In this document: positions 15,179 to 22,678 of the stretch, in pieces | Layout of the letters: every line of letters starts with the position of its first letter | Position numbering within the stretch: the stretch's first letter is position 1 | Assembly: GCF_002506515.1 (NCBI RefSeq) | Contig: NZ_DAXS01000038.1 | Location: 29,114-57,359 of the forward strand | Direction: 5' to 3' | DNA: 28,246 bases | Source of the DNA: Caldivirga sp. UBA161 | GTDB lineage: Archaea > Thermoproteota > Thermoprotei > Thermoproteales > Thermocladiaceae | Translations under genes and position numbers: made by a program | Notes under the pieces: generated by a model | What the model was told of the DNA's origin: nothing | Databases searched by the model: none | Seen by the model: the letters and a program-made list of their open reading frames with translations, nothing else

Positions 15179-15610
15179 ATGAGTTGCAATTGCCAGTGTG
15201 AGGAATTGAAGGAGCTCTTGGAGGTGATGAGGAGGATTGAGGATAAGCTTGATAAGGCAGGCTTATCAGTGTTAGCTGACGTTGACTTATCATCCACGTT
15301 AACATCATTCATTAGATTACTAACTGAACCTAAGGTAATTGACTTAGTTGATAAGTTAACGAAGATACTGAACATGCTAAGCCTAATAAACCCATCAGCG
15401 CTCGTAACCTTAACCTACTCCCTAAACTGCATGAGTAAGAGCCTAAATAACGCTGAGATACTTAACGCACCTGAGGTTTCATTTAATGACTTATTGAAGG
15501 AATTATCTAAGCCTGAGTACAGTAAAGCATTGGGTGTTGTACTAATAATGCTTAGGAATATAGCCAATTGCATTGGGGAGGATATACATGCTAAAGGGGG
15601 TAGTGTTTGA
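15179..15610 (+). CDS. DUF1641-like helical protein
   Basis: A 143-residue mostly helical protein. A C-x-C-x-C cluster sits at the very N-terminus (Cys3, Cys5, Cys7) and could bind metal. The C-terminal part (about 108-130, LSKPEYSKALGVVLIML) resembles the DUF1641 pattern of a short helix beginning with a Pro-containing turn and running into L-x-x-L/I-x-x-I. No enzyme motif is seen. DUF1641 genes are often near redox enzymes, but none is adjacent here. The ATG follows a TTTATAAT box at the leaderless distance. Its last 23 nt overlap the HAD gene, so the two are translated from one mRNA. Confidence 0.7.
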   Translation: MSCNCQCEELKELLEVMRRIEDKLDKAGLSVLADVDLSSTLTSFIRLLTEPKVIDLVDKLTKILNMLSLINPSALVTLTYSLNCMSKSLNNAEILNAPEVSFNDLLKELSKPEYSKALGVVLIMLRNIANCIGEDIHAKGGSV

Positions 15611-16241
15611 CCTGGATGGAACCCTAGCGGACACTGCAGTAATTCATGGCGAGGCATGGAGAATGGCCCTGAGGGATTTAGGTATACAGGCACGTATTAA
15701 TGTTGAGCAGTTATTAGGTAAGAGGGCTCCTGAAATAGCCCTGGAGTTAACTGAGGGTAATAGTGAGCTGGCTCAGAGGCTATTGGAGAGGAAGAACAGC
15801 CATTTCAAGAGCCTCGTGGGTTTAGCTAAACCCAAGGCATGTGCAATTGAATTGCTCAAGGGCCTTAAGGATGCGGGAATTAAGCTAAGTGTCGTTACTT
15901 CATCAAACAGGGTTTCAGCATACTCAGTGCTTGAGGCAGTTAACATGATTAACCTAGTGGATTACATTATAACAGGTGATGATGTGGATAAGGGTAAGCC
16001 TAATCCAGAACCCGTAATTAAAGCGCTTAGGTTAATGAATAATGAACCAAGAGATGTTGTAGGTGTAGGAGACACTATACATGACTATGAGGCTTACTTA
16101 AGGGCAAACTTAAGGGCAATAGTAATAGTGGTTAACCCACTGATGATTAATTACATTACTCAATTCAAGGATGCATTAATCGTTGATAACCTATGCGTAC
16201 TACTTAATGCTCTTAACGTAATAATAGGGCTTAATGCCTAA
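15588..16241 (+). CDS. HAD-superfamily phosphatase/phosphoglucomutase-like
   Basis: A 217-residue haloacid dehalogenase-superfamily hydrolase with a helical cap. Motif I is DLDGT at 8-12 (nucleophile Asp8, acid/base Asp10). Motif II is VVTSSN, motif III the Lys of KGKPNPEP, and motif IV GDTIHD. The cap and the GKPNPEP form are like phosphoglycolate phosphatases and beta-phosphoglucomutases; the substrate is open. The start at 15588 is set by a GGGGAGG ribosome-binding motif (15575-15581) and a MLKGVVFDLDG beginning typical of the family. The gene overlaps the upstream DUF1641-like gene by 23 nt. An upstream in-frame GTG at 15573 lies before the ribosome site. Confidence 0.93.
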   Translation: MLKGVVFDLDGTLADTAVIHGEAWRMALRDLGIQARINVEQLLGKRAPEIALELTEGNSELAQRLLERKNSHFKSLVGLAKPKACAIELLKGLKDAGIKLSVVTSSNRVSAYSVLEAVNMINLVDYIITGDDVDKGKPNPEPVIKALRLMNNEPRDVVGVGDTIHDYEAYLRANLRAIVIVVNPLMINYITQFKDALIVDNLCVLLNALNVIIGLNA

Positions 16242-16264
16242 GAAGCTAATAACCTAGCCGGCAT

Positions 16265-16645
16265 TCACATTCTTCTTACGAATTCTAATACATCATCAAC
16301 ATTGGCACTTAATGCTAAGATTCTAAAGCCCTCCTCAACCTTCTGTAAGGGCAATTACTATTACCTCCTCATCTTTTTCATAAAGTTCCTTTGCCTTTTC
16401 AAAGAACTCTTTTCAGCATGTAAAAATATACTTACCTCCCCATGACTAGATACCTTACCCCTGAAGACGAATTCCACCCCATATTTACTACTTATTACTC
16501 GCAAATATGCACTACCCAATGCTGACGGCGGGTGCTGAGCAGTAATGCCAATCCCATGAAGGGCTCCAGAGAGATGATGTAAGCCCCTAAAGCCAAGAAG
16601 AGCCGTCAGCAATAACGTTACTTTAAGGGGAGTACAACTGCCCAT
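16265..16645 (-). pseudogene. Decayed gene with two frameshifts, family not recognised
   Basis: The 580-bp gap between the HAD and membrane-protein genes has no intact gene, but this stretch reads as protein when the minus-strand frame is changed twice. Frame one (to about 16410) gives RVISSKYGVEFVFRGK and EVSIFLHAEK. A shift in an A-rich run at about 16410-16414 opens EFFEKAKELYEKDEEVIVIA, stopped by TGA at 16335-16337. Another shift opens QKVEEGFRILALSANVDDVLEF (16345 down to a TGA at 16265). The three parts look like one helix-and-strand protein, and codons favour GAA/AAA/CTT unlike most neighbours. It may be a former horizontally acquired gene. The 5' limit is unclear: the ATG at 16645 opens a frame whose first 40 residues look less protein-like. 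Confidence 0.45.
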
Positions 16646-16823
16646 TAAGGCACGCTATGATTAATAGCCCGTTAAGTTTCCACTCCTTTAGTTTTTAACT
16701 TAATTTAAATCATTACCGCATTTATGTTAATGGACTTACTGATTATTCAATCCATTAATTAGTGAAATGGTATAATAGTTAAGGGTTAAGTACTATAGCC
16801 TGTGAGATGAATTAGTTAGGGAG
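16646..16823. other. AT-rich gap with no gene seen
   Basis: Together with 16242-16264 this completes the gap around the decayed gene. It contains several T-runs (for example around 16690) that could end transcripts from either side. I see no RNA gene, hairpin or open frame worth calling. Confidence 0.4.
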
Positions 16824-17627
16824 TTAGAGGTTCATTATTGTTAAATACACTATGCTTGAGGGTATGTATAGTATGGCTAAGTATATTATAGCAGCGTGTT
16901 CAAATGGAACACCGGTGTCTAATGCAGTTAAGGTGGCTAGTATGGTTAGTGACATTATTGGTGTTAGGTAACTAATAATGTAGAATGGTATTAGGACTTG
17001 TTCCGTCACATGAGCAGTGAAGTAGTAGAGTAGGCTTATTAGGCTTACCGACACAGATATAGGGACTAGTGAAACCATTACATTGGCTAATTCCCTAAGG
17101 TGAATAATAATCGGCTTCAACCTATATGAAATAACATAATCCATCATCACATAAATGAGTAGGGAAATTAAAGTAACGTACCATGGTAGCATTGGGCCAA
17201 CATAGGGGAATAAGAGGATTAACTTAACACTAGTAATCCATGACATTAACACACTAAGCAGAACCAGTGGTGTTGATATTGCCAATAGTATTAATGGATT
17301 AATGTAGTATAAGTAAACCCAGGCTGACCTTAATGAAATTAAGTTAAGCACCTTATAAAATGTTGATAATCCACGCAGCATATTATTGAATTCACTTGGA
17401 ACCTTACTAAGTAATTCAGAGCCCTTATCGGTTATGAAATATTTACCATTCCTCTTAACCACAATACCCCTAGCCCTCATCTGCTCAAGATCATACACTA
17501 TTATGGATAATGGCATGTGCGGAACAAGCCTAGTAATCTCCTGAACACTCTTAGGTCCATCCTCAAGTAGTGCAAGTAGTGAAATCCTCCTAGGCGTTGA
17601 AACTAAGCTAGCTAAATCCTCAGCCAC
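16824..17627 (-). CDS. Winged-helix protein with five membrane helices
   Basis: A 267-residue protein that joins an ArsR-like winged-helix domain to a membrane domain. The N-terminal part (about 1-75) has TPRRISLLALLEDGP, then IVYDLEQMRARGIV as the recognition region, and a wing with GKYFITDKG. Five hydrophobic segments follow (about 110-130, 148-168, 187-205, 213-235, 244-264). Such one-component membrane-bound regulators are common in archaea, but the signal and target are unknown. It starts at GTG (17627); an ATG two bases upstream is out of frame. A GTTTAAAG box centred about 26 nt before the GTG supports it. It is divergent from the charged-linker gene. Confidence 0.85.
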   Translation of the reverse strand: MAEDLASLVSTPRRISLLALLEDGPKSVQEITRLVPHMPLSIIVYDLEQMRARGIVVKRNGKYFITDKGSELLSKVPSEFNNMLRGLSTFYKVLNLISLRSAWVYLYYINPLILLAISTPLVLLSVLMSWITSVKLILLFPYVGPMLPWYVTLISLLIYVMMDYVISYRLKPIIIHLRELANVMVSLVPISVSVSLISLLYYFTAHVTEQVLIPFYIISYLTPIMSLTILATLTALDTGVPFEHAAIIYLAILYIPSSIVYLTIMNL

Positions 17628-17712
17628 ATGTAGCTAGGCTGAGTTAACTTTAAACAATTACCGTTTAAGTAAGCTTTATTAAGTGCATTGCTGCTAATAG
17701 TAGGGTTAGGGA

Positions 17713-18573
17713 ATGGAGGATTTGGATAACGTTAAAAGAACAATACTTGCATACATTCAGAGGAAGCGTAGCGTTAAGTTAAGTGAATTAAGGCAATGGG
17801 CCCTAGAGAACAACATAGGCTTACTCACACTCTACTTATCCCTAAGTAGGCTTATTCAAGAGAGGCAAAGGGACTTAACACTAGGTCCTCTTGAACCACT
17901 GATTAATGTTAACATTGAGTTTATGGGTAAGTCACTTGACCTCAAACTGCCCAGTGAAATAATTATACAGGGTAAAACTAAGAGGAAGGAAGGTGTTAAG
18001 GTTAATCAACGTAAACGCATAAGGGGGCAGAAGACGCTCTTGGATGTTCTTGGCAGTGAGGAGCCTGTTGAGAGGGAAGAGGAGGTAATTAATGAAGTTA
18101 AGGAAGCCACTAATGTACAGATTCAAGGCGTTGAAACTGAGGTTAAGGGTCAGGGGAATCAAAGTGAGGCCACACCTATTAGGCAAATTGAGCAGGTAAC
18201 GCAAGGTAGTGTTACAGTTAATCAGCCTGCCGTTGAGGAGCAGGTTCAGGGTACTGGCAATGAGGCTATTGATCCATCTCAATTAACTCTTAGCCAATTA
18301 TCACAATTAGTTGCGTCAGAGTTAAGGATAAGTGTTGAGGAAGCCACTAGGCTGGTTTCATCAATTGGACAGTACTTGAATAGGTATTGGAGCGTTGGGT
18401 TACTTAGGTTAATTGAGGACACGGCTAGGGGTACTAACCCTGACTTAATTCAGAGGTTGCTTAAGGTTCTTGAGAGATTAGGCTTCATTGAATTAACCAA
18501 TCCAGGCATAGTTAATAGGAGGAGGAACATTAAGTTCCCTGTTTCAGACGCGAAAATAAGTGACTTAGTTTAA
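17713..18573 (+). CDS. Unknown protein with disordered linker and PIP-box-like motif
   Basis: A 286-residue protein of unknown family. A possible helix-turn-helix lies at about 1-55 and a structured helical domain at about 188-260. Between them is a long charged and Gln/Glu-rich linker (about 95-187) that is probably disordered. At its start, after a basic cluster, QKTLLDVL (106-113) looks like a degenerate PCNA-binding PIP box (Q-x-x-L-x-x then two hydrophobics instead of aromatics). The next genes on the same strand are thpR and radA, each with a separate promoter, so a role in DNA replication or repair is possible but unproven. The nearest TATA-like box (GCTTTATTAAG) is about 35 nt upstream, leaving a short leader. 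Confidence 0.75.
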   Translation: MEDLDNVKRTILAYIQRKRSVKLSELRQWALENNIGLLTLYLSLSRLIQERQRDLTLGPLEPLINVNIEFMGKSLDLKLPSEIIIQGKTKRKEGVKVNQRKRIRGQKTLLDVLGSEEPVEREEEVINEVKEATNVQIQGVETEVKGQGNQSEATPIRQIEQVTQGSVTVNQPAVEEQVQGTGNEAIDPSQLTLSQLSQLVASELRISVEEATRLVSSIGQYLNRYWSVGLLRLIEDTARGTNPDLIQRLLKVLERLGFIELTNPGIVNRRRNIKFPVSDAKISDLV

Positions 18574-18713
18574 CAATAAGTGAGGTATTGAGTATTGGCC
18601 GCTTAATGAGTGTAGCTTAATGTTACTACACATGATATATGATGCAATTATTTAGTCTTATGGTTAATGCAAATGCGAATTCACTTAAATTTACGCCATT
18701 ACTTACACTCAAG

Positions 18714-18757
18714 TTAAAAAGTATGATGTTTCAAGCTAATGATGCAATACTTTTTAA
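18714..18757. repeat. 11-bp perfect inverted repeat over the thpR promoter
   Basis: TTAAAAAGTAT (18714-18724) and ATACTTTTTAA (18747-18757) are exact complements separated by 22 nt. The spacer holds two copies of ATGATG when its edges are included. The right arm overlaps the TTTTTAA box centred 28 nt before the thpR ATG, so a protein bound here would block the promoter. Confidence 0.55.
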
Positions 18758-18782
18758 TTGCTCCCTGGGGTGATAAATTAAC

Positions 18783-19328
18783 ATGGTTAGGTTATTCGTA
18801 GCCGTGGACTTATCAAGTGAGGTGAAGGGTAAGGTAATTGCCTTTAGGGATGCAGTGTCCAGTAGTGGTGCCGATGTTAAGCCGGTTGAGGATGAGAACC
18901 TGCACATAACCCTACGCTTCCTAGGTGAGGTTAAGGATAATTTACTCCCTGAAATTATACATAATTTAAGCGCATTAAGCTTCAGCAGCTTCAGGATTCA
19001 TGTAAAGGGTACTGGGGCATTCCCATCAATATCATCACCAAGGGTTATTTGGGTTGGTGTTGAGGAAGGCAGGGATCAACTTGAGGCGCTTCATAATGCC
19101 GTTGAGGAATTAGTGGGTAAATATGGGGTTAGTGATGAAAGGGAGTTCACACCCCACATAACTGTGGCTAGGGTTAGGGGTAGGGCTAGCGTGTTGGGTA
19201 AGTTAATTAATCAATGGAGGGAATTCGACTTTGGGTGGCAAAATGTGGATTCAGTAATACTTAAGAAGAGTACGTTAACCCCAAGGGGGCCAATATACGA
19301 GAACCTACTGGTCACTAAGCTTAAGTGA
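18783..19328 (+). CDS. thpR: RNA 2',3'-cyclic phosphodiesterase (LigT/ThpR family)
   Basis: A 181-residue enzyme of the 2H phosphoesterase superfamily, which opens 2',3'-cyclic phosphates and can join tRNA half-molecules in vitro. The two defining motifs are HITL at 41-44 and HITV at 125-128, placed symmetrically in the bilobed fold. The start MVRLFVAVDL is typical of the family. The promoter overlaps a long inverted repeat. The gene precedes radA by 69 nt and may be partly co-transcribed with it. The link to tRNA processing in an organism rich in tRNA introns is suggestive only. Confidence 0.95.
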   Translation: MVRLFVAVDLSSEVKGKVIAFRDAVSSSGADVKPVEDENLHITLRFLGEVKDNLLPEIIHNLSALSFSSFRIHVKGTGAFPSISSPRVIWVGVEEGRDQLEALHNAVEELVGKYGVSDEREFTPHITVARVRGRASVLGKLINQWREFDFGWQNVDSVILKKSTLTPRGPIYENLLVTKLK

Positions 19329-19397
19329 GGGTTAAGGAGGGTGCAATCATTAGAGTTAGGTTTTTAAGCATTACCATCATCTTCAGTTTGAGTAAGT

Positions 19398-20456
19398 ATG
19401 CCACAGGTGAAGAGGAGGGAGAAGGCTAGTGAGGAGGTGGAGGAGCCTATTGGTAATGAGGAGGGCATCGAGCCGTCAGCGGCGCCAGTGACCACTGTTA
19501 CCCAGCCTCAGTCCTATGATGTTGAAGAAATAGAGGGTGTTGGTAGGGTTACGGCCCAGAAGTTGAGGGAATCAGGCTATAATACGGCCTTAGATGTAGC
19601 CTACGCTGGTGTTAAGGAGCTTGAGGAGATACTTGGTAGTGAGGATAGGGCTAGGCAAATCATTGCAGCCGCCCAGAGGCTGGTTGGCTTAAATAACTTT
19701 GTCACCGCCCTTGAGGTCTATGAGCGTAAGAGGAATGTTCAATACATTACAACAGGCGTTAAGGCACTTGATGAACTACTTGGTGGTGGTATTGAGACCA
19801 GGGCCATAACTGAGCTTGCTGGTGAATTCGGGTCAGGTAAGACTAACTTCTGCCATCAATTATCAGTAATGGTTCAGCTACCTGAGGATAAGGGTGGGTT
19901 GAAGGGTAGGGCATTATTTATTGATACTGAGAATACGTTTAGGCCTGAACGCATTGTTCAAATAGCTAAGTATAGGGGTCTTGACCCTAAGGAGGCCTTA
20001 AAGAACATTTTCTATGCAAGAGCCTACAACAGTGACCACCAGATGCTTATAATTGATGAGGCTAAGAAGATAATTCCCAAGGAGAACATTAGGCTAATAG
20101 TCGTTGACTCATTAGTAGCCCACTTCAGGTCAGAGTACCCTGGTAGGGAGAACCTTGCTGAGAGGCAGCAGAAGCTTAACCACCACATTGCTCAATTACT
20201 TAAATTAGCTGACATATATAATGCAGCCGTGGTAGTCACTAACCAGGTAATTGCGCAGCCGGACATGTTCTTCGGTAACCCATTGAAGCCGGCGGGAGGT
20301 AATGTTATAGCTCATGGAGCCACGTATAGGATTTGGCTAAGGAAGGGTAAGGAGAACATTAGGGTTGCCAGAATCCTTGACTCACCAATGCATCCTGAGA
20401 GTGAGGCGACGTTTAAAATAACTGAGGAGGGGCTTATTGATGGTGAGCCGCAGTAG
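19398..20456 (+). CDS. radA: DNA repair and recombination protein RadA
   Basis: The archaeal RecA/Rad51 recombinase, 352 residues. A charged, disordered N-terminal tail (1-38) precedes a helix-hairpin-helix DNA-binding domain (about 40-98). The FVTA polymerisation motif (101-104) follows, and then the ATPase core with Walker A GEFGSGKT (142-149) and Walker B LIVVDS (233-238). The HHIAQLLKLAD and TNQV segments are typical of RadA. The N-tail is longer and more acidic than in many homologues. A TTTTTAA box near 19360 gives a short leader before the ATG. It sits just after thpR and before the HTH-CBS gene, which has a separate promoter. Confidence 0.98.
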   Translation: MPQVKRREKASEEVEEPIGNEEGIEPSAAPVTTVTQPQSYDVEEIEGVGRVTAQKLRESGYNTALDVAYAGVKELEEILGSEDRARQIIAAAQRLVGLNNFVTALEVYERKRNVQYITTGVKALDELLGGGIETRAITELAGEFGSGKTNFCHQLSVMVQLPEDKGGLKGRALFIDTENTFRPERIVQIAKYRGLDPKEALKNIFYARAYNSDHQMLIIDEAKKIIPKENIRLIVVDSLVAHFRSEYPGRENLAERQQKLNHHIAQLLKLADIYNAAVVVTNQVIAQPDMFFGNPLKPAGGNVIAHGATYRIWLRKGKENIRVARILDSPMHPESEATFKITEEGLIDGEPQ

Positions 20457-20539
20457 TCTAATTAACGTGGTGATTCATTAACATTACCGATACCTTAACT
20501 GCAGTAAACAGTTTAGGCGAGTTATTCTACTGTTATGTT

Positions 20540-20577
20540 AATAGTCAGATAATTTTATAAACCAGATATTGACTATT
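20540..20577. repeat. Inverted repeat framing the TATA box of the HTH-CBS gene
   Basis: AATAGTCA (20540-20547) and TGACTATT (20570-20577) are exact complements with 22 nt between them. The spacer contains the TATA box TTTATAAA at 20553-20560. The right arm ends just before the ATG at 20585. This layout suits repression, possibly by the protein made from the downstream gene. Confidence 0.55.
20553..20560 (+). promoter_or_regulatory. TATA box of the HTH-CBS gene
   Basis: TTTATAAA, centred about 28 nt before the ATG at 20585. It lies inside an 8-bp inverted repeat. Another ATG at 20581 is out of frame. Confidence 0.65.
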
Positions 20578-20584
20578 GGTATGA

Positions 20585-21472
20585 ATGAGCTTCCCACCAA
20601 CATACATGAGGGTAGTGGAGGCGTTGCTGGAGCTATACAACATGCATAAGAGGCCGATTAAGAGTAAGGAGATTGCCGATAAGCTAGGGATGAATGAGGG
20701 TACTATAAGGAACATTATGGTTGCCTTAAAGGCAATGAACCTCGTCGATAGTAAAACTGGGCCATATGGCGGATTCATACCATCCCAGAAGGCTGTTGAA
20801 TTCGTTAAATCACCAATGGTTATTAACCCAGTTAACGATATCGCTCAAATATTCGTAAACGGTAAGCCTATTAACGTTTACGCCACGGGTATTGAATTAG
20901 TGAATGTGTTTAATCCCTATATGAGTAAGGCTGTAATAAAGATCCTTGGTAATGTTAAGGCAATTCACCCAGGCGATAATGTTAGGATTGGTCCAACGAT
21001 AAACGCTAGGATTATTGTTGAAGGCATTGTACTTGAGGATAATTCATTATCTAAGGAATTAGTGATAGTGATTAAGAAGCTCCTAGCAATACCGAAGATA
21101 AAGGTGCTTGACGTTATGACTAAGGAGCTAGCGGTGGTTAGGTATGATGAACCCCTAACAAGTGTAGCTAAGATAATAGCTGATAGGAAGATTAGGGCAT
21201 TACCTGTTGTTAATGATAATGGTGAGTTAATAGGCCTAATAACAAGCTCAGACTTAGCTAAGGCATTCAGTGATGGTGCCTTTACAGCATTGGTTAAGGA
21301 TTACATGAGGCATGAAGTCCCCATAATAAGTTGGGATAGGGACATTTACGATACCATGAGGCTAATGATGAGCTACAACATTGGTAGGTTAATAGTGGTT
21401 AACCAGGAGCAGAAGCCAGTGGGCATAGTGACTAGGACAGACATATTAAGGTACCTGGCACCCTTAGGATAA
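20585..21472 (+). CDS. Helix-turn-helix regulator with two CBS domains
   Basis: A 295-residue cytoplasmic regulator. The N-terminal winged helix (about 1-75) contains KEIADKLGMNEGTIRNIM as a recognition unit. A middle beta-rich domain (about 76-170, with GDNVRIGP) of a type often linked to CBS domains comes next. Two CBS domains (175-228 and 237-291) follow, with DVMTKE, LPVVNDNGELIGLITSSD and IVTRTDILRYL. CBS pairs bind adenosyl ligands such as AMP, ATP or SAM, so the protein likely senses energy or SAM status. The gene has a TATA box within an inverted repeat that may be its own operator, and it overlaps the next gene by one base (TAATG). Confidence 0.9.
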   Translation: MSFPPTYMRVVEALLELYNMHKRPIKSKEIADKLGMNEGTIRNIMVALKAMNLVDSKTGPYGGFIPSQKAVEFVKSPMVINPVNDIAQIFVNGKPINVYATGIELVNVFNPYMSKAVIKILGNVKAIHPGDNVRIGPTINARIIVEGIVLEDNSLSKELVIVIKKLLAIPKIKVLDVMTKELAVVRYDEPLTSVAKIIADRKIRALPVVNDNGELIGLITSSDLAKAFSDGAFTALVKDYMRHEVPIISWDRDIYDTMRLMMSYNIGRLIVVNQEQKPVGIVTRTDILRYLAPLG

Positions 21473-21744
21473 TGAAGTGTGAAATATGCCTAATTAATGA
21501 AGCGTCCAGAGTCTGCAGAATATGTGGTAGGCATGTTTGCCTCGAGGACTATGATGAAGGCAAGGGCGTTTGCTCAATATGCAGTAGCACACTATGCTAC
21601 ATGTGTGGTGAAAGGCTTGCCGTATCATTATGCGCAAAATGCGGTAAGCCAATCTGCAGGGTACATAGTGTTAGGGTCGGGTTAATTAGGTACTGCCTTA
21701 ACTGCGCTAAGGAATTAGGCATACTTAAGCAACTTAGCCACTAA
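21472..21744 (+). CDS. 14-cysteine zinc-finger protein (B-box-like)
   Basis: A 90-residue protein with 14 cysteines (3, 6, 15, 18, 23, 34, 37, 42, 45, 54, 57, 62, 75, 78) and His21 and His65. Two related modules are visible: C3-x2-C6-x8-C15-x2-C18-x4-C23-x2-D and C42-x2-C45-x8-C54-x2-C57-x4-C62-x2-H65, each like a B-box zinc finger, and a final C75-x2-C78. At least three zinc sites are likely. Its role is unknown, but a TAATG overlap makes it translationally coupled to the HTH-CBS regulator, so it could be a partner. The last 30 nt overlap the end of hemC on the other strand. Confidence 0.85.
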   Translation: MKCEICLINEASRVCRICGRHVCLEDYDEGKGVCSICSSTLCYMCGERLAVSLCAKCGKPICRVHSVRVGLIRYCLNCAKELGILKQLSH

Positions 21745-22632
21745 CCCATGGGCATTCCTCAGTAAATCCTCGGCGGCAGCATTACCAGCCTCCTCAGGAT
21801 CCCTGGCGTTAATTCTAATTGAGTTAATGAACTTCTCAACACCATTAGGATCCACTATACCATATGTAAAGTCAATGTAATCACCATTCAGTGACGCCAA
21901 GCCTCCTAAGGGTACGTGGCAACCAGCCCCTATCCTGCTTAGGAAAGCACGCTCAGCTATAGCTTCCTTGAATGTCTCCTCATCATTACTACGCCTCAGC
22001 ACATTAATTAAATCATCCCTATCCCTCCTGGCAACAACACCAATTATACCCTGCCCAGGAGCTGGGGGCATTAATTCAGGGCTTATTTCACTCACATGTG
22101 CATTAATGTTAAGCCTCTCCAAGCCCGCGGCAGCCATAATTAAGGCGTCGTATTCACCATTATTAAGCTTCCTAATCCTAGTATCAACATTACCCCTAAT
22201 AGGCTTCACTTCAACATCACGCCTCAGGGAAAGTAGGAATCCCCTCCTCCTAAGGCTTGATGTACCCACGATGGAATTGGGGGGTAATGTATCCACAGTA
22301 TACTGCTTTACAGATACTAAGGCGTCCCTTGGATCATCCCTTGGAGGCGTCATTACTAGCGTTAAATTATCACTTATTTGAGCCGGCACATCCTTTAGGC
22401 TATGTACAGCTACATCAGCCTCCCCCCTTAACACTGCTTGATTAACCTCCTTCTCGAAAATACCCTTAACCCCTATTTCATAAAGTGGCTTAGCTAAGTT
22501 AATGTCACCAGTAGTCTTAACTATAATGAGTTTAAACTCAACATCCTTATTAAACTCAAGTATCCTATCCATAACTATCTTAGCTTGCTTAAGGGATAAC
22601 GCTGAACCCCTTGTGGCAATCCTAATAATCAT
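21715..22632 (-). CDS. hemC: Porphobilinogen deaminase (hydroxymethylbilane synthase)
   Basis: A 305-residue tetrapyrrole enzyme that joins four porphobilinogen units. The start IATRGSALSLKQA is the family signature. Catalytic Asp81 lies in HSLKDVP, GTSSLRR (123-129) binds substrate, and Cys238 in GAGCHVPLGG carries the dipyrromethane cofactor. The length is normal. No other heme or cobamide genes are adjacent; the radical SAM/SPASM enzyme is 20 kb away in the window. A GATAAACC box about 27 nt before the ATG indicates a leaderless transcript. The gene end overlaps the convergent zinc-finger gene by 30 nt. Confidence 0.97.
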   Translation of the reverse strand: MIIRIATRGSALSLKQAKIVMDRILEFNKDVEFKLIIVKTTGDINLAKPLYEIGVKGIFEKEVNQAVLRGEADVAVHSLKDVPAQISDNLTLVMTPPRDDPRDALVSVKQYTVDTLPPNSIVGTSSLRRRGFLLSLRRDVEVKPIRGNVDTRIRKLNNGEYDALIMAAAGLERLNINAHVSEISPELMPPAPGQGIIGVVARRDRDDLINVLRRSNDEETFKEAIAERAFLSRIGAGCHVPLGGLASLNGDYIDFTYGIVDPNGVEKFINSIRINARDPEEAGNAAAEDLLRNAHGLVAKLLKYA

Positions 22633-22678
22633 TAGTAATGTTAATCATGGCCCACTGATAAACCTTTGCTTCATAAAC

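Noticed and set aside
18714..18757. Possible C/D box small RNA because of two ATGATG copies
   Set aside because: No CTGA D or D' boxes are found at suitable spacing; the inverted repeat over the promoter explains the structure better.
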